Notes under the pieces: model-generated
Seen by the model: the letters and a program-made list of their open reading frames with translations, nothing else
Databases searched by the model: none
Told to the model about the DNA's origin: nothing
NCBI GenBank assembly: GCA_028023455.1
Contig: JAQFVV010006336.1
Span: 3,154,021-3,218,020 of the forward strand
DNA length: 64,000 nt
Reading direction: 5' to 3'
From: Epiperipatus broadwayi
Lineage: Eukaryota; Onychophora; Udeonychophora; Euonychophora; Peripatidae
Shown here: positions 1 through 9,617 of the stretch, one piece after another
How the letters are laid out: every line of letters starts with the position of its first letter
How positions within the stretch are numbered: the first letter of the stretch is position 1
Program-made: the position numbers and the translations under genes

Positions 1-743
1 ATTTTAAACCAATAGTTGCTTTATTTATGTGTGAATGTGCATGCCAGTAATTATTTAAAAGTATAAAATTAATAAAAGTATAAAATTAAAATTAAAATAA
101 AAGTATAAAATTAATGTTCAAAATTAACTTAAACAGTTAATATTTTAAATATATCTATTTTTAAAGGATTTCGTATAAATAATGTTCTGAGAGCTAAAAA
201 AATATTTAAATAAATATTCTTATTATTCTATTGATATAATAATTTTTAGTTTATTAAACAATGTAAAATCTTTAATGTAATAATGATTTAATATGTAATC
301 TTAGTCTACTATCTAAACAAGTTAAATTAATTATAGTTATTTTTAGAATCTCTATCTCGGTAACTAGAATATTTAACCTTTCTTAGAACTTGGTCACAAA
401 TTAATTTCAAAATTGTCAATCATCCAATCAATTTTTATCACATGATTTATTCCATATAAATCTTGACTGCTACACACACACCTGATTATCATCATTGATT
501 ATCATCATCACTGTGATCATTTTTCTTCAGTATGTTCAAGTGTTAATTATTTCTTAGTGTAATGTAAAAATTATGCATTGGTAAAATAATCATCTATTCA
601 GGGTTTTGTAATCTAGCCTCTTCATACTTCAAACTACTCCAATCTTACACTTTGGCAAAGCAATATGTGTACATTTCAGAAAGTGACTGTTGTCTCACAA
701 ATCTAGGGCAATGGTAGATGTTTATCAAAAGTATTAATGTTGG
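1..743. other. AT-rich non-coding DNA
   Basis: No open frame, RNA gene or repeat boundary can be supported here. There are only short runs of A/T and a small imperfect ATC/ATT-rich patch near 488-515. It is probably the flank of the Penelope-like composite that begins at about 744. Confidence 0.6.
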
Positions 744-880
744 ATGTGATATGTTGGACTATTTCCATCATTTACGAGTGAATGTTGAATGTATCGAAAA
801 TATTAAACTTTATTTAAACTTTCCAAATACATCAACTTGTTAGTAATAACACACAAATAGACAATACAGGTTAGTAATTA

Positions 881-924
881 CACAATGTTTCGAGTAGTAT
901 TATTCTCCATTCTTCTTCTGGTGT
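881..924 (-). ncRNA. hammerhead-like motif, decayed (PLE-A copy 1)
   Basis: Read on the minus strand: ACAC (924-921), then CAGAAGA where a hammerhead core has CUGANGA (U4 lost), a region able to pair over about 4 bp (GAGT-type with ACTC), then GAAAC (892-887 with the preceding C) and GTG. Stem I can pair ACAC with GTGT. It matches the motif of the plus copy at 3887-3921. PLEs are known to carry type I hammerheads in their terminal repeats. Stem II needs a bulged A, so the call is tentative. Confidence 0.3.
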
Positions 925-945
925 TGCTGGCCTATATGCACAGTG

Positions 946-1042
946 ACAATATTTGCTTAGAAGTTGAACTCGCACCTTTAGATTTTTGAATATTGAATTT
1001 AAGGCAAACCCTCTACCAACAGAGCTACACTGTCAAAGGCAA
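946..1042 (-). other. tRNA-like sequence in PLE-A 3' region (copy 1)
   Basis: On the minus strand this matches the tRNA-like stretch at 3766-3855 of the other copy. It has an A-box-like segment (the plus strand shows taccaacagagcta, complement of TAGCTCTGTTGGTA) and a B-box-like GCGAGTTCAAC. The spacing between the boxes is longer than in a class I tRNA. Because it occurs in both PLE copies it belongs to the element rather than being a host tRNA gene. Confidence 0.5.
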
Positions 1043-1133
1043 CATATAATAGAAATTTGATATATTTATATATGAGGGTTGGTTCAAATCCTCCTGAGTC
1101 CTCCAATTTTTTTCTCCTATTATTACTATTTTT

Positions 1134-2599
1134 TTATTTTTTCCTAAGAGCAAGATTAATTAGAGGCTTCCATACATTTTGTATTGCCACACAGGGTTGA
1201 CTTATAAAATTATTTACCATTGTCATATGAGCAGCTTCCTTGAATTTTCTTCTATGCATTTTTTCCTCTTTATCCAATATCTTTGTACTTTCCCACTTAA
1301 GCATATGGTCAGTGTACATACATGAGCTACTATGGTAGACACATCTGTTTTTTTCTTTTCACCATTAGATTATGCTCCTTCAATTGCTGTTCAACAGGGT
1401 AACAGGTCTCACCAATGTATTTCCTTCCACATTCACATGGTATCTCATAGATGCAGTTTTTATTCTTCAGCATTTCCAGCTTAGGCTTAGTAGAAGTAAG
1501 CATTACTCAAAGTGTGATATGACTTTGGAAAGCAGTTCTAATGTTATATTGACAGCAGTTTTTCTTTAACTTGTCTGCGATTCCTGGTATGAATGGATAC
1601 ACTACCATACCAATAACTGTTTTCTCTTTTGGTGTCTCTTTGTGTTGTCTATTGAAGGTTTTTCTGATGACTTCTGATGGATAACCATTTTCATAAGCAT
1701 TTGTTCTATGTGAATCTTTTCTTTTTCCAAGTCACTGGTTTCTGAACAAACCTCCTTTGCTCTGTTCCATAGTGATAATACAATCCCTTGTTTAGTGCTT
1801 CTTGAATGATTGGATGTATATGCCAAGTATTTGCCAGTGTGTGTTGGTTTTCTATACACTGTTGTTTTTACTTTGCCCTGGGGGAGTATTGTCACAAGAA
1901 CATGCAAGAATGACAATTTTTGTTCTTGTTCTGATTCCATCATGAATTTAATTGTAGGAGATATGTTGTTAATGTGCATCTAAAATGACTGTAATTTTAC
2001 CTTGCCATGTGGCCATACCACAAATGTATCATCAACATATTGAAGCCACACTTTAGGTGGACATGGAGTAGTATTTCTGGCTGTGGTCTCAAGTTCTTCC
2101 ATGTAAATGTTGCTGAGCAAGGGTAACAGAGATGATCCCATTGCCATTCCTTGATTTTGTTGGAAAAATTCTGAGTTATATTGAAAGTATGTTGTTGTTA
2201 CATAGAATGTTAATAATTCCATTATACTATTAATAGGTAGAGCTGTTCTAGTTTGTAGACTATTATCATCACATAACCATTTCCTTATAATAGACAATGT
2301 GTCATCACATGGTACATTTGTAAACAGACTTTCCACATCAAAGCTTACCAATATGTCAGTTCTTTCCATTTTTATGTTCCTGACTAATTCTACAAATTGC
2401 TTAGAATCCCTGACAAAAAGTGTGTCCTATATGCCAATGGACTAAGAACTTTGAGATGAAATCTTGACAAATTTTGGCATGGTGAATTTCTAGAACTAAC
2501 AATAGGTCTTAATGGAACATTGTCTTTATGGATTTTAGGCAGTCCATACAGGTGAGGAATCTTGCTGAATCTTGTTGTGTAACAACAACATACTTTCAC
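1134..2599 (-). pseudogene. PLE-A reverse transcriptase / GIY-YIG endonuclease, broken
   Basis: The minus-strand frames in order are: 2599-2390 with LYGLPKIHK, the PLE signature upstream of motif A; 2369-1980 with SFDVESLFTNVP (motif A), QGMAMGSS followed by LLSNIYMEELE (motif B) and YVDDTFVVW (motif C, catalytic Asp pair intact); 1979-1602 with VYRKPTHTGKYL and the linker to the endonuclease; and 1319-1134 with the endonuclease C-terminus (DHMLKWE, LALRKK). The GIY-YIG core lies in the 1340-1480 interval on the minus strand in another frame. The enzyme would copy element RNA at a nicked chromosomal target. It is split by at least three frame breaks and lacks the N-terminus, so it is inactive. 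Confidence in the family is high; exact frame breaks are approximate. Confidence 0.85.
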
Positions 2600-3650
2600 T
2601 ATAACTCAGAATTCTTCCAACAAAATCAAGGAATGGCCAAGGTATCATCTCTGTCACCCTTGCTCAGAAACATTTACATGGAAGAACTTGAGACCACAGC
2701 TATAAATACTACTCCATTTCCACCTAAAGGGTGGCTTTGATATGTTGATGATACATTTGTGGTATGGCCAAATGGCAAGGTGAAATTAGTCATTCTGGAT
2801 GCACATTAACAAAATATCTCCTACAATTAAATTCATGATGGAATCAGAACAAGAACCAAAATTGGCATTCTTGGATGTTCTTGTGACAAGACTCCCTCAG
2901 GGCAAAGTAAAAACAACAGTGTATAGGAAACCAACACATACTGGCAAATACTTGGCATATACACCCAATCATACAAGAAGCACTAAACAAGGAATTGTAA
3001 TATCACTATGGAACAGAGCAAAGGAGGTTTGTTCAGAAACCAGTGATTTGGAAAAAGAAAAGATTCACATAGCACAAATGCTTATCAAGAATGGTTATCC
3101 AACAGCAGTCATCAGAAAAACCTTTAATAGACAACACAAAGCGACACCAAAAGAGAAAAACAGTTATTGGTATGGTAGTGTATCCATACATACCAGGAAT
3201 GGTGGGCAAGTTAAAAAAAATCTGCAGTCAATATAACATTAGAACTGCTTTCCAAAGTCATACCATACTTTGAGGAATGCTTACTTCTACTAAGCCTAAA
3301 CTGGAAATTCTGAAGAACAAAAACTGCATCTATGAGATACCTTGTGAATGTGAAAGGAAATACATTGGTGAGACCTGTTGCCCTGTTGAACAGCAATTGA
3401 AGGAGCATAAACTAATGGTGAAAAAAGAAAAAAAACAGATGTGTCTACCATTGCAGCTCATGTATGTACTAATGACCATATGCTTAAGTGGGAAAGTACA
3501 AAGATATTGGATAAAGAGGAAAAAATGCATAGAAGAAAATTCAAGGAAGCTGCCCATATGACAATGGTAAATAATTCTATAAGTCAACCCAGTGTGGCAA
3601 TACACAATGTATGGAAGCCTCTAATTAATCTTGCTCTTAGGAAAAAATAA
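2577..3650 (+). pseudogene. PLE-A RT C-terminal part plus GIY-YIG endonuclease, broken
   Basis: In order, the frame shows FFQQNQGMAKVSSLSP (motif B region, with AKVSS where copy 1 has AMGSS), an in-frame stop just before YVDDTFVVW (motif C, near 2740), VYRKPTHTGKYLAYTPN (thumb/linker), and after a frame change near 3230 the endonuclease. There CIYEIPCEC corresponds to the GIY half and KYIGETCC to the YIG half, with paired cysteines around the GIY motif as in PLE endonucleases. The C-terminal part (DHMLKWESTKIL ... LALRKK, 3480-3650) lies in yet another frame. At least two frameshifts and one stop make it non-functional. Confidence 0.85.
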
Positions 3651-3651
3651 A

Positions 3652-3681
<30 letters not shown>
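3648..3681 (+). repeat. (AAT)n microsatellite in PLE-A
   Basis: About eleven AAT units follow the endonuclease frame directly. The inverted copy has only a degraded A/T counterpart near 1120-1140, so the run has expanded or contracted since the copies were made. Confidence 0.8.
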
Positions 3682-3682
<1 letters not shown>

Positions 3683-3765
3683 GGAGAAAAAAAATTGGAG
3701 GACTCAGGAGGATTTGAACCAACCCTCATATATAAATATATTAAATTTCTACTATATGTTACCTT

Positions 3766-3855
3766 TGACAGAATAGCTCAGTTGGTAGAGTGTTTGCCTT
3801 AAATTCAATATTCAAGAATCTAAAGGTGCGAGTTCAACTTCTAAGCGAATATTGT
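3766..3855 (+). other. tRNA-like sequence in PLE-A 3' region (copy 2)
   Basis: TAGCTCAGTTGGTAGAG fits the Pol III A box very well. About 50 nt later GCGAGTTCAAC resembles a B box (GGTTCRA). The boxes are farther apart than in ordinary tRNAs and I cannot draw a complete cloverleaf. The opposite strand, 40-60 bp upstream, carries a second good B box (GGTTCAAATCC at about 3712-3722) leading into a run of T. It is repeated in copy 1, so it is element-borne. It could be a captured tRNA or an internal promoter. Confidence 0.5.
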
Positions 3856-3886
3856 CACTGTGCATATAGGTCAGCAACACCTGAAG

Positions 3887-3921
3887 AAGAGTCGAGAATA
3901 ATACTACTTGAAATGTTGTGT
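3887..3921 (+). ncRNA. hammerhead-like motif (PLE-A copy 2)
   Basis: ACAC (3887-3890) is followed by CTGAAGA (3891-3897, fits CUGANGA), a loop region, GAAA (3910-3913), TGTT and GTGT (3918-3921), which pairs with ACAC as stem I. The segment between the core halves can pair GAGT with ACTT/ACTC only if an A is bulged next to the core. Stem III would be the tiny self-complementary ACGT, here decayed to ATGT. Type I hammerheads with minimal stem III are known in PLE terminal repeats; this one is a weak fit. Confidence 0.4.
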
Positions 3922-4028
3922 AATTACTAACCTGTATTGTCTATTTGTTTGTTATTACTAACAAGTTAATGTATTTGGAAAGTTCAACATTCACTCATAA
4001 ATGATGGAAATAGTCCAACCTATCACAT

Positions 4029-7000
4029 TTTATAATATACCATCATTACAAACCTTCAGACATATATTTTTGTTGCATTGTAAGAACTTTTGTTAATTTC
4101 AATGTATTTATTTGATCATATTCCAACTTTATTTTAAGAAAGATAATTCACATATTAAATGCCAAAACTTTTAAATTACTTTTCATTAATTGAGAAAAAA
4201 ATGTATATACTATTTCTACAATACCTTTCAATACAGTATTTTATTTAAAATATTGGATACTGCTATCATTTTCCAGAACATTCTTTTGTAGTTTAATTTA
4301 ATTATTTATTAAATCTGAACTGTTAGCTAAAATGATAGAACCTGATAAATGATGAAGAAATTTAGAAATATGAATTATAAACATTGGAATATTATTTAAG
4401 TAAATAGAAAATTATTTGTCTATGCATTTTTATGAATACTGATGCATTAGCATTATTTTCAAGGAAATGAAATATTTGTTTTTTTTCTTTTATTAAATTT
4501 AATTTATGCTATATTTTAAAATAATATATATATATATATTACTTGCCACAAAAATGTTTTATGAAGGAAGTAGACATTATTATCCAATTATTTCTAATGA
4601 TATCTGCATGTTGAATGTTACTATGAAATATGTTGGTTTTTTTAAAATTAGAAATTAATTTATTATGCTCCAGTAAACTTTATTATGTGACTGAATTTTT
4701 TAACTGCCTTAAAGGATAAAGTATAATATTGAAATGTATTTAATACTTATTTCGTCTATGTTTTTAGCAATATAAACTTTATTATTGTTAAACATGTTTG
4801 CCTGTTGTTTAAAATAATATTTATTATTAATACAGAATAAGTATTTATTATATAATCTTATGTGTGCCAGTAATTTCAATTTCTGCTGAACTCACATTTT
4901 AATTGCTGTTTATTGATTTCATCTTCAATGTTGTCTGAAGATCTTGTAAAATCTTCAAGGTGTCCAAATACTGCTACTTGTCTGTATCCTGTGTAATGGT
5001 GTGAAAATTTTGTCTGTATTATTTTATGTACAGGTTTAACATGCATTTTCATGTTAAGTTTTTAGAATATAACCAGAATAACAAAATTTTAAAGTGTATT
5101 ACACTTGTCACCTTTTGGAGTTATTTAGAATGTAAATAAATATTTGGAAGAGTTCATGAAGTTGATGGAAATTTTTATTATTGAATTATTTTTACTATAA
5201 TGTTATATTTTCCTATATTTTATTGCATTTACACATCAGTTATTTGTTGTTATTATAGATAATAGTAGTGTTATCTCTATGTTATATATTGTTTTATTAT
5301 GCTAGTAAGTTTTACTAGATCATTGTAATATTAACCGTGTAATACTATATTTAGATACCCCCCTCTTTTTTGATAGTTTATTCACATATTTTTGTGACTA
5401 CAGACAATGTCCTAATTAGTTATTGCCATCTTATATAGGTGATTGTCTAAGTCTATGCTATCATCTTCTTTTTCCTTTTGCTTTTTGAATCCCTTGATAT
5501 GTATCTAGGTTATAAATTTGTTTAAAGTCATATATGATGCTCAACCATATATTTATCCTGGCTTTTGATATGTTTTGAAGGTGATGCATGATGCCAACCA
5601 TGCCTTCAATTGCACTCTTGATAAATCAAAGTTGTTTTGATGTGAATATTTTGTTTATAAGTTTAGTTTGCATATACAGATGTTTTAAAATCTGATAAAA
5701 TATGTTTGTTATTAAATTTATAATTGTTCATATGACTATAAAATTATACATCTTTTTCCAAATTCATCATTACCAAAGAATGGTAAGGTTTTGTCTTATT
5801 TAGAGTTATTGAACATATTTTACATAGGGACTATATCATAGAAAGTGAGTTTTTTTAAAAATGAGAACTTTATTGAATTTTTAAAATATCACATTAAGAT
5901 TTTTGATTTACTGATTATTTTATTAGTATTTTAAATGATAACCTATAAATCTATTTTTCATCTGGAGATTTTTATAATTTATAAAGTTAATTAATTAAAT
6001 AACTTAATGTTTGCCTATACATGTCATAAATGTTAATAAATATTATTTTAATTATTAACTTATGATTCCTTATCTTAATCATCATCATCTGCACTCTCAG
6101 AAATCTAACCATACCACTCATATTTATTTTATGCATCGAGAGTACAAGAGTACATGAAAATATAAAATAAAAGTCACTCTATTAAATTGATTGTTGATGT
6201 TAGAATAACAACCATAGAGAAAATTATTTGATTTATTTTAAATTAAAATGGTAAGATCATTTTATTTACCTTGTATAAGTTCACTTACTTTATTTATCTT
6301 AAGATTATTTTATTTTCTTATAAGATTGGGAAAAAATCTGTTGGTGTGATATTTGAGTAGCAACAAAATCACATTCCTACTAATAATATTGCACATGTCA
6401 TTCTAGTAGCTTATAATTATTTTTTTAATGTAAGAGTTTTCAGATTTGATTTTAAATTTAATAGTTATTTAATTTGCTAAGATATTATCATAAAAATAAG
6501 ATCATATATTATTGTTGTTGTTCATCATTAGGATCACATTCTTGATAGATTTCAAGAAATAAAAAAGTCTAACATTATTAATTATTGAAGAATTTATTAC
6601 TGAAAGAACTATTTGATTATCATAATTATTTTAAGAAAGATTTATATGCCCAAGATAAAAATTTTAAGAAATAATTATGTTGCATAGAAGACTTGAATTA
6701 TTTTGAGCAAGAATTGCTATGCCTGAGATCTGATTATTTAAGGGAATCATTTTGATTATAAAATTTAATGTAATTTTATATGTTTTAGATGAAGATATAA
6801 AAAGTAACCTAACGTTTTGTGTAATGTTGTTACATAAGATTTTGAGAGTTTGTTGTTTTAAAGAGAGAGTATCAGAATAATCTCCTTTTGATGTGATATT
6901 GTATTTTTCTCTTAGAGCAGCATATAGAAGAGCTAATCTAGATATGAGCTGATCATTTAATCTGCTATGTATAACTATCAGCTTATTATATTGTTATGTT

Positions 7001-7416
7001 TAGCATTATTTAGCCCACTTCTATTATTTATGTTATAATTGCTTCATCTCCATTGGTTATAGTTATATTTACAATCTCACCATTTCTTCCACATTGTTTA
7101 ATCACATGAAAAATGTCATATAGACAAATCTAAAAAAAATCCTTAAAAGTTTATAAACTTGTGGCTTTTATTTTGCATTTAATTATACAAATGTTGGCCA
7201 GCAATAATGAGGCACTGTGACAGTAAAGATAATATTGTTATACTGATTATGTACATAATGCATGTTGATCTATAAATAAATTTACCAAATGTAAAAATAA
7301 ATGTATCCAGATGATGATGATGATGATGATGATAGTATCTTATCAATAGACAAGACAAGTATTGTTATCAGAGCTTCTAGTATATGAATGTATTTTTAAA
7401 TTAAATAAAATTTTCA
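4029..7416. other. AT-rich non-coding DNA
   Basis: I see no gene-like frame, LINE motif or RNA gene in this interval. The only structured parts are a short TA run near 4525-4540 and a (GAT)n microsatellite at 7310-7333. Confidence 0.55.
7310..7333 (+). repeat. (GAT)n microsatellite
   Basis: Eight uninterrupted GAT units. A GAT/ATC tail is also the 3' end of the RTE elements elsewhere in this window, but no RTE sequence adjoins this run. Confidence 0.85.
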
Positions 7417-7575
7417 TTTATAAATTATAATATTTGGCATACAGGTTTTTCATACCTGTATCTCAAATATAAATATAAGGGGCTTTGAACTCAGACTTTC
7501 ACTCAACTTTCAATTCTCCATGCTATTTCATACCACTGATATACCTCACCCCACACATGTCTAAAAGATAAATAA

Positions 7576-7626
7576 TGACCAATATACATATTTTGTGCTA
7601 AACCAGCACTCATCAGTTGGTCCAGA
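7576..7626 (-). ncRNA. hammerhead ribozyme remnant, HHR-1 left arm
   Basis: On the minus strand: ACCAA, CTGATGA (complete first core box), stem II from GTGCTG with a short loop to TAGCAC, then AAAA where GAAA is required, a short linker and TTGGT, which pairs with ACCAA as a 5-bp stem I. The loss of G12 in a C-A context is what CpG deamination of an ancestral CACGAAA would give. This is a type I layout with very short stem III. Not expected to cleave. Confidence 0.65.
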
Positions 7627-7933
7627 TTATCATCTCTACACATATATACAATCAGTGCTCAGCTTTATATTAAGATAGCAAACCTTCATACTTTAATGGA
7701 CAGGCTCCAATCTACTACACCTCCAATATGAGTTGAACAACAATGTTGGTGTTAGTGTGAGCTTTGAGCTTTCTGTCTTTCAGATTTTCAATGATATCAA
7801 TGGCTAATGCCAACATTGTTGTTCAACTCATATTGGAGGTGGAGTATATTGGAGCATATCCATTAAAGTATGAAGGTTTGCTTTCTTAATATAAAGCTGA
7901 GCACTGATTGTATATATGTGTAAAGATGATAAT

Positions 7934-7975
7934 GTGAACCAACTAATAAGTGCTGCTTTAGCACAAAATACATAT
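7934..7975 (+). ncRNA. hammerhead ribozyme remnant, HHR-1 right arm
   Basis: Plus-strand counterpart of the left-arm motif: CCAA, CTAATAA (the two core G residues replaced by A), TGCTG ... AGCAC stem II, AAAA, linker. Both catalytic guanines and G12 are lost, so it is a fossil. Its value is in showing that the two arms are copies of one ribozyme-bearing sequence. Confidence 0.5.
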
Positions 7976-8095
7976 ATTCATGATTATTTATCTTTCAGAT
8001 ATATGTGGGGTCAGGTGTATTAGTAGTATGAGATAACATGAAGAATTGCAGATTGAGTGAAAGTCTGAGTTCAAAGCCTTTTTATAAATTATAAT

Positions 8096-8389
8096 TAATT
8101 TTTGTCTTGTCAGCAACAATGATGATAGATACTTGGATATAATTTTTATAACTCAAATTGCTAGATGTTATTAGTTTTAGTTTAATAATCATAAATTTAA
8201 TCATTATTTTGATAGACATGCTCAGTGTGTTTATTTTAGAATAAATTTGATAGCTTTCTTTTTTTTTGAGCACTTCAGAGTGATTCTAAAAATATAAATA
8301 CCTTAAAAATTAAAATTTTAAACTTATTGTTAACTGAGACAAAAATTTATTATCATTTTTTTATTTTGAACACTAATAGTTTTGCAAAG
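8096..8389. other. AT-rich spacer between the two hammerhead elements
   Basis: Nothing recognised. It carries the right 15-bp duplication of HHR-1 just before it and the left 12-bp duplication of HHR-2 just after it. Confidence 0.6.
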
Positions 8390-8494
8390 TAGATCAATAT
8401 AAACAATGAGGATTGCCAATTCCTCAACAAGCGTTGTGATAAATGCTTAGCTAGAGAAAGCATTTAAAATATCTCTGTCAGGATCCCCCCCCAA

Positions 8495-8537
8495 ACCTCT
8501 GACCATAGTTTCATGCTTTGACACTCCTCAGAGAGGT
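8495..8537 (-). ncRNA. type I hammerhead ribozyme, core intact (HHR-2a)
   Basis: Reading the minus strand: stem I 5' strand ACCTCT (8537-8532); core CTGAGGA (8531-8525, fits CUGANGA); stem II GTGT, loop CAAA, GCAT (8524-8513, containing G-U pairs); core GAAA (8512-8509); a tiny stem III, A-C-T with G-G-T around the loop AT; cleavage site after GTC (C17 at 8501); stem I 3' strand AGAGGT (8500-8495), a perfect 6-bp complement of ACCTCT. All conserved residues (C3, U4, G5, A6, G8, A9, G12, A13, A14, U16.1, H17) are present. The short stem III suggests action as a dimer or in tandem RNA. This is the best ribozyme candidate in the window. Confidence 0.75.
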
Positions 8538-8910
8538 GCTAAGGTAGGTTCATACACTAGATCTAAAAACACTAACCCAAAGACAGCATTTAATTAAAAG
8601 TTATCTATTGAGTAGAAAATCTGAAAATTTCAGACACCTACATGTCTTCAAACCCAGCTTTCCAACTCAAATAGCTATATGGGGCAGAGATCTTCAACCA
8701 TACCATATATTAGTAGTCTTAACAATATAACATTGCATAAGACTTAAGGCAGAGAGACTATAAATAGTCAAAATAAGAGTCAAAGATCACATGACCCTAT
8801 ACTCTTAAGCTTGTAAGTTATAAACAATGAGGATTGCCAATTCCTCAACAAGCTTTGTGATAAATCCTTAGCTAAGGAAAGCATTTAAAATATCTCTGTT
8901 AAGACCCCCC

Positions 8911-8956
8911 AAGCCTATGACCATGGTTTCATGCTCTGGCACTCCTCAGAAAGGTG
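8911..8956 (-). ncRNA. type I hammerhead ribozyme, core intact (HHR-2b)
   Basis: Minus strand: CACCTTT (8956-8950), CTGAGGA (8949-8943), stem II GTGC with GCAT and loop CAGA (8942-8931), GAAA (8930-8927), CCATGGTC (8926-8919: ACC pairs with GGT around AT; cleavage after C at 8919), ATAGGCTT (8918-8911). The core is complete. Stem I has one T-T mismatch relative to HHR-2a, so folding may be weaker. It lies 418 bp from HHR-2a in the same orientation, one monomer away. Confidence 0.7.
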
Positions 8957-9158
8957 TTAGGATAGGTTCAAACACTAAATCTAAAAACACTAACCCAAAG
9001 CCAGCATTTAACTAAAAGTTATCTATTGAGTAGAAAATCTGAAATTTTCAGTCACCTATATGTCTTCAAACCCAGCTAATCAACTCAATAGATAACTTTT
9101 AGTTAAATGCAGGCTTTGGGTTAGTGTTTTTAGATCTAGTATCTGAACCTACCCTAGC

Positions 9159-9201
9159 ACCTCTCTGAAAAGTGCCAGTGCACAAAACAATGGTCAGAGG
9201 T
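9159..9201 (+). ncRNA. hammerhead ribozyme, core mutated (HHR-2c)
   Basis: ACCTCT (9159-9164) and AGAGGT (9196-9201) keep a perfect stem I, and stem II is strong (GTGC / GCAC, loop CAGT). The core reads CTGAAAA and AAAA, so G8 and G12, the two catalytic guanines, are both A. Predicted inactive. Confidence 0.65.
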
Positions 9202-9574
9202 TTGGGGAGGGGTCCAGGACGTTTTAAATGTTTTCTCTAGCTAAGTATTTATCACAAAGCTTGTTGAGGAATTGGCAATCCTCATTGTTTATAACTTACA
9301 AGCTTAAGAATATAGAGTCATGTGATCTTTGACTCTTATTTTGACTATTTATAGTCTTTGCCTTAAGTCTTATGCAATGTTATATTACTAAGACTACTAA
9401 TATGTGGTATGGATGAAGATCTCTCAGCCCCATATAGCTATTTGAGTTGGATGGTTGGGTTTGAAGACATGTAGGTGTCTGAAAATGTCAGATTTTCTAC
9501 ACAATAGATAACTTTTAGTTAAATGCTGGCTTTGGGTTAGTGTTTTTAGATCTAGTATCTAAACCCACCCTAGC

Positions 9575-9617
9575 ACTTCTCTGAGCAGTGCTGGAGTATG
9601 AAACCATGGTCAGAGGT
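9575..9617 (+). ncRNA. hammerhead ribozyme, one core change (HHR-2d)
   Basis: ACTTCT (9575-9580), CTGAGCA (9581-9587; G8 is C), stem II GTGCT with AGTAT around GG, GAAA (9600-9603), CCATGGTC with cleavage site after 9611, AGAGGT (9612-9617). Only position 8 deviates from the core. It is 416 bp from HHR-2c. Confidence 0.65.

Larger units (their letters stand above)
744..2576 (-). mobile_element. PLE-A copy 1, 5'-truncated
   Basis: This is a Penelope-like retroelement read on the minus strand from about 2576 down to 744. It holds an RT palm, a GIY-YIG endonuclease remnant, an A/T-rich patch at 1120-1140 matching the AAT microsatellite of the plus copy, a tRNA-like stretch (about 946-1042) and a terminal region with a hammerhead-like motif (881-924). 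The 5' end is truncated at the head-to-head junction with the plus copy near 2576. Family assignment rests on the diagnostic PLE motifs listed for its reading frame. Confidence 0.85.
744..4028. repeat. inverted pair of Penelope-like elements (PLE-A), 3' ends outward
   Basis: The arms 744-2206 (minus-strand copy) and about 2577-4028 (plus-strand copy) are near-complete reverse complements, from the RT motif B region to the 3' end. Positions 2207-2576 form an unpaired middle that only the minus copy has (RT motif A and the LPKIHK region). Both copies end outward in the same 3' non-coding sequence; the left end reads atgtgat at 744-750 and the right end atcacat near 4022-4028. I could not find a convincing target-site duplication. 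Inverted partial copies are known for Penelope elements. Confidence 0.85.
2577..4028 (+). mobile_element. PLE-A copy 2, 5'-truncated
   Basis: This is the plus-strand copy of the same Penelope-like family. It begins abruptly inside the RT domain (just before motif B) at the junction with copy 1 and runs through the GIY-YIG endonuclease to a 3' non-coding region. That region has an AAT microsatellite (3648-3681), a B-box on the opposite strand (GGTTCAAATCC, near 3712-3722), the tRNA-like segment and the hammerhead-like motif. It is truncated further 3' than copy 1, so it has no motif A. Confidence 0.85.
7417..8095. mobile_element. palindromic hammerhead element, family HHR-1, with 15-bp target duplication
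   Basis: Near-perfect inverted arms lie at 7479-7755 (minus-oriented) and 7804-8082 (plus-oriented), separated by about 48 bp. The whole is bounded by an exact 15-bp direct repeat, tttataaattataat, at 7417-7431 and 8081-8095. The right copy abuts the right arm; the left copy leaves 47 extra bases (7432-7478) that may be element tail. There is no coding frame. Each arm contains a decayed hammerhead motif. Part of the arm recurs at 13.38-13.64 kb. It is a non-autonomous element that inserted as an inverted pair. Confidence 0.75.
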
